NCBI GenBank assembly: GCA_027005635.1
Contig: JALTLI010000080.1
Span: 1-5,425 of the forward strand
Length of the DNA: 5,425 bases
From: Alphaproteobacteria bacterium
Lineage (GTDB): Bacteria; Pseudomonadota; Alphaproteobacteria; UBA2136; JALTLI01
Direction of reading: 5' to 3'
Made by a program: the position numbers and the translations under genes. The notes below the pieces were generated by a model. The model was given only the letters and a program-made list of their open reading frames with translations, had not been told where the DNA came from and made no database searches. Numbering within the stretch: the first letter of the stretch is position 1; every line of letters begins with the position of its first letter. Of the stretch, positions 1 to 5,221 are shown piece after piece.

Positions 1-40
1 AGTTTTATTAATTAAATATATTAATTAGAAAGTTTTTCTT

Positions 41-598
41 ATGTCTACAAGTATTTCCATATGTACATCTGCTCTTTTAATGATAGGGGCAGATGAAATT
101 AGTTCTTTTTCTGATGAAACCAGAGAGGCTAAACTTTGCGCAAATTTATACCCAACTACCAGAGATAGTTTATTGCAACAACACCCTTGGAGGTTTTCTT
201 TGGGGCAGGTAAAGCTTGCAAAACTAACAGATAAGCCTTTGTATGGTTACAGTTATGCTTACCAATTACCTAGTGGTTTTTTACGAGTTATTGAAGCAGA
301 GCGAGGTGAGTTTTCAATTTATGAAGACGCAATTTATTCTAACCAACCAGAGCTTAATATTACCTACCAATTTAGACCACAAGAAACAGCAATGCCAGCA
401 TATTTTAGCAGAGTTTTAGAGCTTAAAATGGCAGAAATATTAGCAGTTGCAGTAAGTGAAGAATTAGCTAAAAGCAATGTTTTTGCAGAAAAAGTTAGGC
501 AAGAAGTTATCCGTGCTCGTTCAATTGATTCTCAACAGCAAACCAACTTTGAAATTGAAAGTAACAACTTTTTACTTACTGAAATACGTGAAGTTTAG
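41..598 (+). CDS. Podovirus-type tail tubular protein A (T7 gp11-like)
   Basis: The 185-aa product resembles the tail tubular protein A family, the adaptor ring between portal and tail in T7-like podoviruses (T7 gp11 is about 196 aa). Supporting features are the N-terminal block with Cys8, a hydrophobic LLMIGA stretch (12-17), an acidic EI-SFSDE segment and the helix ending in RDSLLQQHPWRF (41-52), the YAYQLPSGFLRVI strand (72-84), ITYQFRP (107-113), the FSRVLELKMAEILA helix (122-135) and a C-terminal helix with RARSIDSQQQ (158-167). The length is full, with no frameshift. The start has only a weak Shine-Dalgarno (AGAAAG, 27-32, 8 nt upstream). The rest of a tail operon would be expected to the left, outside the window. 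The gene ends exactly where the convergent accA ends. The family call rests on recalled motifs, not on a search. Confidence 0.85.
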   Translation: MSTSISICTSALLMIGADEISSFSDETREAKLCANLYPTTRDSLLQQHPWRFSLGQVKLAKLTDKPLYGYSYAYQLPSGFLRVIEAERGEFSIYEDAIYSNQPELNITYQFRPQETAMPAYFSRVLELKMAEILAVAVSEELAKSNVFAEKVRQEVIRARSIDSQQQTNFEIESNNFLLTEIREV

Positions 599-1567
599 TT
601 AGCGAGTCATAGAAATAAATTTATTATAACGATGTTGTTTTAAATCTTTTTCTTTGGCTAAATCTGCAAGAGCTTCTTTTATTTGTTTAGAAACCTTTTT
701 AGTTATTAAGTTTACATCTTTGTGTGCTGCACCAACTGGTTCTTTGATAACACCGTCTATAACTTCTAGTTTTAAAAGGTTTTGAGCAGTTAAGTTTAAG
801 GCGTTGGCAGCAAGTGGGATTGTTTCTTTTGTTGCTTCTTTCCATAAAATACTGGCGCATCCTTCTGGTGAAATAACTGAATAAATACTGTGTTCTAGCA
901 TATAAACTTGGTTTGCTACGGCTATTGCTAATGCCCCACCGCTACCACCTTCACCAGTAATAAATGTTATAACTGGTACGCTTAATGAAAGTAGTTTTTC
1001 AATTGATGCAGCAATGGCCTCTGCTTGACCTCTAGCTTCTGCTTCAATCCCTGGGAATGCTCCGGGGGTATCTACAAAAGTTATTAATGGCATATTAAAT
1101 TTTTCTGCCATATCCATAATTCTCATGGCTTTGCGGTAACCTTCTGGTTTTGGCATACCAAAATTAAATTTTACTCTTGTAGCGGTTGTTGTACCTTTTC
1201 TTGTACCAATAACTGCTACACTTTTACCGTTAAATTTACCTATGCCTGCTAAAATTGTTTTGTCATCTGCAAATCTTCTGTCTCCGGCAAGGGGGGTGAA
1301 ATCGGTAATAATGGCATCAATATAGCTTTTAGGTTGAGGACGATTAGGATGACGCGCAACTTGCACTTTTTGCATAGGGCTTAAATCCCTATATATCATA
1401 CGGGTAACGCGCTTTTCTTTTATTTCTAAGCGTTCTATCTCTTCTTCTAGGTTTTTTTCTGGTAAGTCTGTACGGCCATCTTTGGCTAATTGTCTAACTT
1501 CTTCTGTACGTTCTACAACATCTTGTATTGCTCGTTCAAAATCCAAAAAATGTATATTGTTTTCCAT
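599..1567 (-). CDS. accA: Acetyl-CoA carboxylase carboxyltransferase, alpha subunit
   Basis: AccA pairs with AccD (not in the window) to transfer the carboxyl group from biotin on AccB to acetyl-CoA, giving malonyl-CoA, the committed step of fatty-acid synthesis in the cytoplasm. The 322-aa protein has the usual family length. It carries an N-terminal charged helical region (10-60), the ARHPNRP motif (71-77), NFGMPKPEGYRKA (135-147), the DTPGAFPG loop (166-173), the glycine-rich GEGGSGGALA (205-214) and SVISPEGCASILWK (230-243), all typical of the crotonase-fold carboxyltransferase alpha chain. The C-terminus (RYNKF then SMTR) is where the family normally ends, so the gene is intact. It starts at ATG 1567. 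No Shine-Dalgarno is visible; a TATATT hexamer lies 10 nt upstream of the start codon. It is divergent from xerD. There is no room for a terminator before the neighbouring phage gene. Confidence 0.97.
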   Translation of the reverse strand: MENNIHFLDFERAIQDVVERTEEVRQLAKDGRTDLPEKNLEEEIERLEIKEKRVTRMIYRDLSPMQKVQVARHPNRPQPKSYIDAIITDFTPLAGDRRFADDKTILAGIGKFNGKSVAVIGTRKGTTTATRVKFNFGMPKPEGYRKAMRIMDMAEKFNMPLITFVDTPGAFPGIEAEARGQAEAIAASIEKLLSLSVPVITFITGEGGSGGALAIAVANQVYMLEHSIYSVISPEGCASILWKEATKETIPLAANALNLTAQNLLKLEVIDGVIKEPVGAAHKDVNLITKKVSKQIKEALADLAKEKDLKQHRYNKFISMTR

Positions 1568-1639
1568 GGTGCTATTAATATATTAGTTTTTATTAAATTT
1601 CTAGTGGTTTTTAATTTTAATTACTATAAAATAGCTATT
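1568..1639. promoter_or_regulatory. Divergent accA/xerD promoter region, leaderless-looking
   Basis: This 72-base spacer is almost entirely A+T and must hold promoters for both divergent genes. On the plus strand TATAAA (1625-1630) ends 9 bases before the xerD ATG. On the minus strand TATATT (1577-1582) ends 9 bases before the accA ATG. In both cases the -10-like hexamer occupies positions -15 to -10 relative to the start codon, which would put transcription starts within a few bases of ATG. Neither gene has a recognisable AGGA element, unlike the tail-fibre, assembly and lipoprotein genes in this window. I see no convincing -35 boxes. In such AT-rich DNA the hexamers could be chance, so leaderless transcription is an inference. 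Confidence 0.4.
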
Positions 1640-2527
1640 ATGCCATTACAACTGCATCATATAGATACTTTTTTAGACCACATCATTAGTGTTGAGGGTG
1701 TGGCAAAAGGTACTTATTCATCTTATAAATTAGATTTACAACAGTTTGCAAAAAAATCTCCGAGTATAGAAAAAATAACACAAAAACATATTCAGCAATA
1801 TATTGTTGAGATGGTAAAAAAGGGGAAATCTCCGCGTACTCAGGCGCGTCATTTAACAACTATTCGCCAATTTTTTAGGTTTATGATTATTAGTAATGTA
1901 ATTAAAAAAAATCCTGCATCTTTTATAGAAATGCCTAAAATACCAAAAACTTTACCTAAAGCTATGCATTTTGTTGAAATGGATGAATTTTTAAATAAAG
2001 GTGGTGATACCTTAAATAAACAAGAAAAAATACGCTTACAAGCAATAATGGAAACATTGTACGCCACAGGTTTAAGAGTTAGCGAATTAACAACAATAAC
2101 TATCCAAGATTTTTTACAAGGTGATGGACAAACATTAAGAGTACGTGGTAAAGGTGGTAAAGATAGAATTGTACCACTTGGTAAAACAGCATCAAGAACA
2201 ATAAGAAATTATATTAATAATAGCCGAGATATTTTAACTCCTAATTGTGGAGATTGGTTGTTTGCTGGTTATAAAGGAAACCCCATGAGCAGACAAAGAA
2301 TTTTTCAACTAGTCCAACAGGCTGGTAATAGATGTAAATTTAAAGTGTCTCCTCATGGGTTTAGGCATACGTTTGCTACTCATATGCTAGAAAATGGTAC
2401 TAATTTACGTTTAGTACAAGTTATGCTTGGGCATACAGATATTGCAACAACGCAAATTTATACCTTAGTACAAGATGAGAGCAAACGTTATACGCTAGAA
2501 ACTTTTCATCCTTTAGCTAAGGGGTGA
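1640..2527 (+). CDS. xerD: Tyrosine recombinase XerD
   Basis: XerD acts with XerC at the dif site to resolve chromosome dimers at cell division. The 295-aa product is the normal length. The N-terminal SAM-like DNA-binding domain spans about residues 4-90 (YSSYKLDLQQF, RQFFRFMI) and the catalytic domain about 105-285. All catalytic residues are visible: Arg146 (ATGLRVSEL), Lys171 (GKGGKDRIVPLG), His239 and Arg242 (SPHGFRHTFATHML), His265 (LGHTDIATTQIYT) and nucleophile Tyr274. The HTDIATTQIYT form favours XerD over XerC. The ATG at 1640 fits the family N-terminus; an in-frame ATG at 1490 would add 50 residues with no family resemblance and overlap accA. No Shine-Dalgarno is seen. A role as a prophage integrase is possible, but family fit and the accA neighbour favour the housekeeping enzyme. 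Confidence 0.93.
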   Translation: MPLQLHHIDTFLDHIISVEGVAKGTYSSYKLDLQQFAKKSPSIEKITQKHIQQYIVEMVKKGKSPRTQARHLTTIRQFFRFMIISNVIKKNPASFIEMPKIPKTLPKAMHFVEMDEFLNKGGDTLNKQEKIRLQAIMETLYATGLRVSELTTITIQDFLQGDGQTLRVRGKGGKDRIVPLGKTASRTIRNYINNSRDILTPNCGDWLFAGYKGNPMSRQRIFQLVQQAGNRCKFKVSPHGFRHTFATHMLENGTNLRLVQVMLGHTDIATTQIYTLVQDESKRYTLETFHPLAKG

Positions 2528-2530
2528 TTA

Positions 2531-2555
2531 TTGATTACTATATATTAGTAATCAA
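2531..2555. terminator. Hairpin between convergent xerD and tail assembly gene
   Basis: A perfect 10-bp stem, TTGATTACTA (2531-2540) and TAGTAATCAA (2546-2555), encloses a 5-nt TATAT loop. It begins 3 bases after the xerD stop and ends 3 bases before the stop of the minus-strand tail gene, so it is placed to serve both genes. The stem is mostly A:T (two G:C pairs), and neither flank has a strong T-run (ACTTTATTT on the plus strand), so it would be a weak intrinsic terminator. Confidence 0.55.
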
Positions 2556-2558
2556 ACT

Positions 2559-2876
2559 TTATTTAGGATACTTAAGCTTAATATTATCAATAATTGTTTT
2601 CATTGTGGTTGCATCTGTTCCGCCCTTCCATAAAGCATCTAGTTGATCTCCTATTGATGGATACTCTGCTTTTCTATCTGTTTTATATTGGTTTTTTAGG
2701 GCTTCATTATCTAAAGTGGTTTGAATATTATTTAATTCATCTGGAGTTGGTTTGGGAAGCTGACTATTCCATGTATCAATATATACACCTATGCCATCAT
2801 CTTTTAATGAAAATAGTTTTTCAATATTAGTTTCTCCATTGTTTTGTAGGTATCTGTAAATTGCTAAATAGTTCAT
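2559..2876 (-). CDS. Phage tail fibre assembly-type small protein
   Basis: A 105-aa protein encoded just downstream of the tail fibre. Its C-terminus has a motif common in small tail proteins of marine and alphaproteobacterial phages: RKAEYPSIGDQLDALWKGG (68-86), followed by a short helix ending in KLKYPK. The middle carries a WNSQLPKPTPDEL segment (36-48), also typical of these proteins. A chaperone or tail-tip role next to the fibre gene is likely, but the biochemical role is inferred from position. The 14-bp gap to the fibre gene and an AAAGGA Shine-Dalgarno (2887-2892) overlapping the fibre stop codon indicate a co-transcribed, translationally coupled pair. The start at ATG 2876 has a 10-nt SD spacing. 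No transmembrane segment or signal peptide is visible. Confidence 0.75.
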   Translation of the reverse strand: MNYLAIYRYLQNNGETNIEKLFSLKDDGIGVYIDTWNSQLPKPTPDELNNIQTTLDNEALKNQYKTDRKAEYPSIGDQLDALWKGGTDATTMKTIIDNIKLKYPK

Positions 2877-2890
2877 GTTTTTATTTTCCT

Positions 2891-3973
2891 TTATGTTACT
2901 TTTATTGCACCAAAGTTACAGAAATCTGCTGTAGAGTATCCGTATAAATCTTGGTTTACGCCATTGTTATGAAATGTATAAACTTCTATGTAATCTGTTG
3001 TTCCATTAAAATCTATTACTGTATTGCACATAATTGAAGATGCATCATCTGTAGGGTGAGTAACAACTGATTGGGCAACTTGAGAGCCATTTTTATGAAT
3101 ATATAAATAACCGTATCTATCGGCAACTAAAGGATTTAAATATAAAACTTTAGTATAAATAAAATATTTTCCTGCAATAGTTGGGGTAAATCTATAATTG
3201 GTTGTATTATCATAATTATTGTTTTTATCATATAATATTGTATCAAATAAAACTTTAGTTAATGTTGTGGTTGTAATTGTTTGGTTTGCACCTAAAATTG
3301 CATGAAATGCACCATTTTGTGTTGCTGGAGGTGATTGCCAACTAGGTGCAGATGCTGAACCATTACTAGTAAGTATTTCACCACTATTACCCACAGAAGA
3401 AATAATATCAAAATCATTTTCTGTAGCATTTACGTTAACAAGTTTATAGGCATCACCTGCGCTAAGTGTTACCCCCGTTGTAGCAGATACAGGTGCGCTA
3501 ACTAATTCCCAGCCTGTGGTATCAGATTTTACTTTTAAGTATTTATCTGCTGTAATTTTGGGGAGGTTCATATCTCCGTTAAATGTATCAGATTGATTAA
3601 GTTGCAGAGATCTGGATTGATTATCTTCCACTTGTTGAAGCATTGCCACTTGCTTAGAAAGGCTGGAATTTAAAACAGATGCCTGAAAACTTCCGCCAGT
3701 TTGAAATTCACTAGTTCTTTTTATAGGAATGTCTCTTACTATAACAATTTCATCATTTAAAGATGCACTTGTTAAAAGTGTAACATTACCACCAGTTGGT
3801 TCTAATATTGTGGAAACAGTGTAGTTTGTTGTTAAAGTTAGTAAAGTGCCATTTTGGTAAACTTTAATATCTTCTTCTGCGTTTATCCAAAACGGGTATG
3901 GAAAAACTGTTTGCCCTGCGCTTGCTGTATAGGCAATACGTGGGGCTGTATCATTAATTGGGATTGTTGCCAT
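2891..3973 (-). CDS. T7-like tail fibre protein with probable C1q-like head
   Basis: This 360-aa protein is a phage tail fibre or receptor-binding protein. Residues about 12-130 match the T7-type tail-fibre N-terminal domain that docks the fibre to the tail: AYTASAGQTVFPYPFWI (14-30), IKVYQNG (36-42), IVIVRDIPIKRTSEFQTGG (76-94) and a helical SLSKQVAMLQQVEDNQSRS (104-122). A shaft-like linker follows, with KYLKVKSDTTGWELVSA (144-160) and NSGEILTSNGSASAPSWQ (196-213), a repeat type common in phage fibres. Residues about 222-359 resemble a C1q/TNF-like jelly roll (AFHAIL, NYRFTPTIAGKYFIYTKV, LYIHKNGS, final FGAIKV), probably the receptor-binding head. ATG 3973 is preceded by a strong AAAGGAG (3982-3988), 8-nt spacing. 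It is much shorter than T7 gp17, so a short fibre. The gene is intact, suggesting recent acquisition or selection. Confidence 0.87.
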   Translation of the reverse strand: MATIPINDTAPRIAYTASAGQTVFPYPFWINAEEDIKVYQNGTLLTLTTNYTVSTILEPTGGNVTLLTSASLNDEIVIVRDIPIKRTSEFQTGGSFQASVLNSSLSKQVAMLQQVEDNQSRSLQLNQSDTFNGDMNLPKITADKYLKVKSDTTGWELVSAPVSATTGVTLSAGDAYKLVNVNATENDFDIISSVGNSGEILTSNGSASAPSWQSPPATQNGAFHAILGANQTITTTTLTKVLFDTILYDKNNNYDNTTNYRFTPTIAGKYFIYTKVLYLNPLVADRYGYLYIHKNGSQVAQSVVTHPTDDASSIMCNTVIDFNGTTDYIEVYTFHNNGVNQDLYGYSTADFCNFGAIKVT

Positions 3974-4009
3974 TTGGCTTGCTCCTTTAGGTTTATAAAG
4001 TTAAAAAAT

Positions 4010-4058
4010 GAGCTATGAATATTTTGAAAGGTAACATGAGAGGTTATATTCATAGCTC
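4010..4058. repeat. Perfect 13-bp inverted repeat upstream of tail fibre gene
   Basis: GAGCTATGAATAT (4010-4022) and its exact reverse complement ATATTCATAGCTC (4046-4058) flank a 23-nt spacer. The repeat starts 37 bases upstream of the fibre ATG. On the minus strand the right-hand arm is followed within one base by six T residues (4002-4009 region), so as RNA it would form a hairpin plus U-tract, resembling an intrinsic terminator or attenuator just before the fibre Shine-Dalgarno. As DNA it could instead be an operator for a dimeric regulator. The length and exactness make chance unlikely; the role is not determined. Confidence 0.6.
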
Positions 4059-4165
4059 TAAAGAGAAACTCCAGCGAAAAAAAATTAAAAAACTGGTAAA
4101 AAGGATTTATTGCTTTCCTCTTTTGTTCTCTTACATTATGTACGTTACAGTTTTTAATAATTAAT

Positions 4166-4194
4166 TTGCAAATATGGCTAAAAAGATATTATAT
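4166..4194 (+). promoter_or_regulatory. Possible sigma-70 promoter for first lipoprotein
   Basis: TTGCAA (4166-4171) followed by a 17-bp spacer and TTATAT (4189-4194) is a plausible but weak -35/-10 pair, placed about 64 bases upstream of the lipoprotein start. The region is so AT-rich that several alternative -10 hexamers overlap here. Confidence 0.25.
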
Positions 4195-4225
4195 ATGCTA
4201 TATATAAACTTTCTCTTTTTTTTAA

Positions 4226-4250
4226 TTAGGTATTTCATGTACCTAAAGGA
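4226..4250 (+). promoter_or_regulatory. Leader hairpin overlapping the lipoprotein ribosome site
   Basis: TTAGGTA (4226-4232) pairs exactly with TACCTAA (4240-4246) around a 7-nt loop. The 3' arm shares two bases with the AAAGGA Shine-Dalgarno (4245-4250), which lies 7 nt before the ATG at 4258. The fold could modulate ribosome access, but the stem is short and partial occlusion is only an inference. Confidence 0.35.
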
Positions 4251-4257
4251 TACTACA

Positions 4258-4665
4258 ATGAAAAAACTAATAATTTTAGTAACTATGTTACTTATTTCTG
4301 GGTGTTCATCTGCTGTAAAAGTTAAAGAAAATACACCTGTAGAAAAACCTGTTGCTATACCTGTTATAACGTTATCTCCTGTTCTTGCTATTAAATGTGT
4401 TGATGATAATATCAATAATTTTGATGTTAAAACAAAGCCTTTTAACAAAGAGTTTTTTGATATGTTAAAGAGAAAAGGGTATGATGAAAAGTATCAGATA
4501 CAGGCAAGGAAAACCTTATTGTTTGGCAAAGATGTATTTATTAATCAAATAATACTGGTGTGTCATGAAAAGGATATATCAGAGATACAAACATTATCTA
4601 CAGTATTGCTTGCGCAATACTTACTTGATTTAGCTAAATTATATAAAGCTATAGCGTATAAATAG
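4258..4665 (+). CDS. Small lipoprotein, C-x54-C type (unrecognised family)
   Basis: I do not recognise this family. The 135-aa product has a classic lipoprotein signal peptide: MKK, a hydrophobic core (LIILVTMLLI) and the lipobox ISGC with lipid-acceptor Cys16, so it should be anchored to a membrane facing the periplasm. A Val/Pro/Lys-rich linker (about 20-45) leads to a mainly helical domain bounded by Cys47 and Cys102, which may form a disulfide. Gly74-Tyr75 lies in MLKRKGY. The same spacing occurs in the lipoprotein at 4816-5211, suggesting paralogy. The start was chosen for the signal peptide and the AAAGGA (4245-4250, spacing 7); an upstream in-frame ATG at 4174 lacks both. It is followed 4 bases later by a strong terminator, so it may be expressed as a single gene. 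Being beside a phage fibre, it could be prophage-borne, but nothing proves this. Confidence 0.8.
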   Translation: MKKLIILVTMLLISGCSSAVKVKENTPVEKPVAIPVITLSPVLAIKCVDDNINNFDVKTKPFNKEFFDMLKRKGYDEKYQIQARKTLLFGKDVFINQIILVCHEKDISEIQTLSTVLLAQYLLDLAKLYKAIAYK

Positions 4666-4669
4666 CCTC

Positions 4670-4702
4670 AAAAAGCCAGATTTTAATTAATCTGGCTTTT
4701 TT
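4670..4702. terminator. Strong bidirectional Rho-independent terminator
   Basis: AAAAAGCCAGATT (4670-4682) pairs perfectly with AATCTGGCTTTTT (4689-4701) around a 6-nt loop, with one further T at 4702. The stem has a G:C-containing core (GCCAGA/TCTGGC), and the A-run on the left and T-run on the right make it work on either strand. It begins 4 bases after the first lipoprotein stop codon, so it should insulate that gene from the next. Confidence 0.88.
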
Positions 4703-4714
4703 GCAAAAAAAAGC

Positions 4715-4743
4715 TTGAAAATTTAGCAGACAATCCCCATAAA
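4715..4743 (+). promoter_or_regulatory. Candidate sigma-70 promoter for second lipoprotein operon
   Basis: TTGAAA (4715-4720, five of six consensus bases) and CATAAA (4738-4743, four of six) are separated by 17 bp, just downstream of the terminator. This would give a leader of roughly 65 nt before the ATG at 4816. A promoter is expected here because the preceding gene is closed off by a terminator. Confidence 0.35.
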
Positions 4744-4784
4744 TAGGTAAATTTAATTAAATATGTATTTCCCGTTTCTTTACA

Positions 4785-4807
4785 GGTGCGCAAAGCGTGC
4801 CAAAGGA
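4785..4807 (+). promoter_or_regulatory. GC-rich mini-hairpin abutting the ribosome site
   Basis: GGTGCGC (4785-4791), AAA loop, GCGTGCC (4795-4801) can form a 7-bp RNA stem with two G:U pairs. It ends at the base before the AAAGGA Shine-Dalgarno (4802-4807), which lies 8 nt before the ATG at 4816. The G+C richness stands out from the surrounding AT-rich leader. A role in mRNA stability or translation control is inference. Confidence 0.35.
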
Positions 4808-4815
4808 CTTGTGCA

Positions 4816-5211
4816 ATGAACAGCATTGCTAAAATTTTAACCCTTCTTTTAACTATATTTTTCTCTGGTTGCGCAAGCACCGGAGGAGGATATTTAACTA
4901 GCACACAGGAGTGTGCTATGCCTCATATTAGTGAAATCAAAAAAAACTCTGAGGAGTTTGATGATGCACTCTTTGGTGCAATGAAAGCTCATGGATATTC
5001 TGGTTTTCAGCGCCAAAAGGTGCAAAACCAACTAGAATACCGCAAGCAATTGGCTTACGCAGATATTGTGGAGGCTTGCCGAGTTGGAGGCGCAACACCT
5101 GAAATTCTTGCTAATATTAAAATAAAATATTACCAAGAATACAAACGGTTACAAAGCCTTGTAATCGAATCAAACAAGCAAGGTTTACCCTTGCCCGCTG
5201 AATTTAACTGA
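4816..5211 (+). CDS. Small lipoprotein, C-x54-C type, second copy
   Basis: The family is not recognised. The 131-aa product begins with a lipoprotein signal peptide: short N-region with Lys6, hydrophobic core (ILTLLLTIFF) and lipobox FSGC with Cys19, followed by a Gly-rich tether (STGGG). The remainder is polar and probably helical, with Cys33 and Cys88 separated by 54 residues and Gly60-Tyr61 in MKAHGY, matching the plan of the lipoprotein at 4258-4665 without gaps (9 identities among those 54 positions by my count, plus both Cys). A YYQEYKRLQSL helix (105-115) and a short tail to Asn131 follow. ATG 4816 was chosen for the signal peptide and AAAGGA; an in-frame ATG at 4786 would prepend ten charged residues. 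The gene looks richer in G+C than its neighbours. Its stop overlaps the Shine-Dalgarno of the next gene, so the two are an operon. Confidence 0.8.
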   Translation: MNSIAKILTLLLTIFFSGCASTGGGYLTSTQECAMPHISEIKKNSEEFDDALFGAMKAHGYSGFQRQKVQNQLEYRKQLAYADIVEACRVGGATPEILANIKIKYYQEYKRLQSLVIESNKQGLPLPAEFN

Positions 5212-5221
5212 GGAAAAAAAT

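Larger units (their letters stand above)
3974..4257. other. Divergent intergenic region between tail fibre and lipoprotein
   Basis: This 284-base non-coding stretch separates the minus-strand tail fibre from the plus-strand lipoprotein. It holds the fibre Shine-Dalgarno (3982-3988), the 13-bp inverted repeat (4010-4058), a poly-A tract (about 4077-4092), a weak plus-strand promoter candidate (4166-4194) and a hairpin touching the lipoprotein Shine-Dalgarno. The ribosome-site contexts of both divergent genes share the 10-mer ACCTAAAGGA. I see no supported gene or RNA gene in it; short reading frames here lack a Shine-Dalgarno and any recognisable product. Confidence 0.6.

Noticed and set aside
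7..28. AT-only inverted repeat TAATTAA/TTAATTA upstream of the tail tubular gene
   Set aside because: Seven A:T pairs in such AT-rich DNA are expected by chance, and the left context is missing.
1490..1639. N-terminal extension of XerD from an in-frame ATG at 1490
   Set aside because: It overlaps the accA start on the other strand, gives a 50-residue hydrophobic tail not seen in XerD, and the ATG at 1640 fits the family length.
1849..2067. Minus-strand 72-aa reading frame inside xerD
   Set aside because: It lies entirely within a well-supported gene, shows no recognisable product and is a shadow frame.
2594..2830. Plus-strand 78-aa reading frame opposite the tail assembly gene
   Set aside because: It is antisense to a motif-bearing gene, with no Shine-Dalgarno and a biased Leu/Tyr/His composition typical of a shadow.
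1640..4058. Invertible tail-fibre switch driven by the adjacent tyrosine recombinase
   Set aside because: There is no second fibre end and no pair of recombination sites flanking the fibre gene. The inverted repeat lies wholly upstream, and the recombinase looks like housekeeping XerD.
4128..4150. dif-like sequence (ACATTATG) near xerD
   Set aside because: Only the central eight bases resemble dif; the two 11-base arms do not match. The GGTGCGCA at 4785 matches one arm start only.
4161..4448. Minus-strand 95-aa reading frame over the first lipoprotein
   Set aside because: It is antisense to the signal-peptide-bearing lipoprotein and has no recognisable features.
4683..4904. Minus-strand 73-aa reading frame across the terminator and leader
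   Set aside because: It ends inside the terminator hairpin, overlaps the second lipoprotein start and has no family resemblance.
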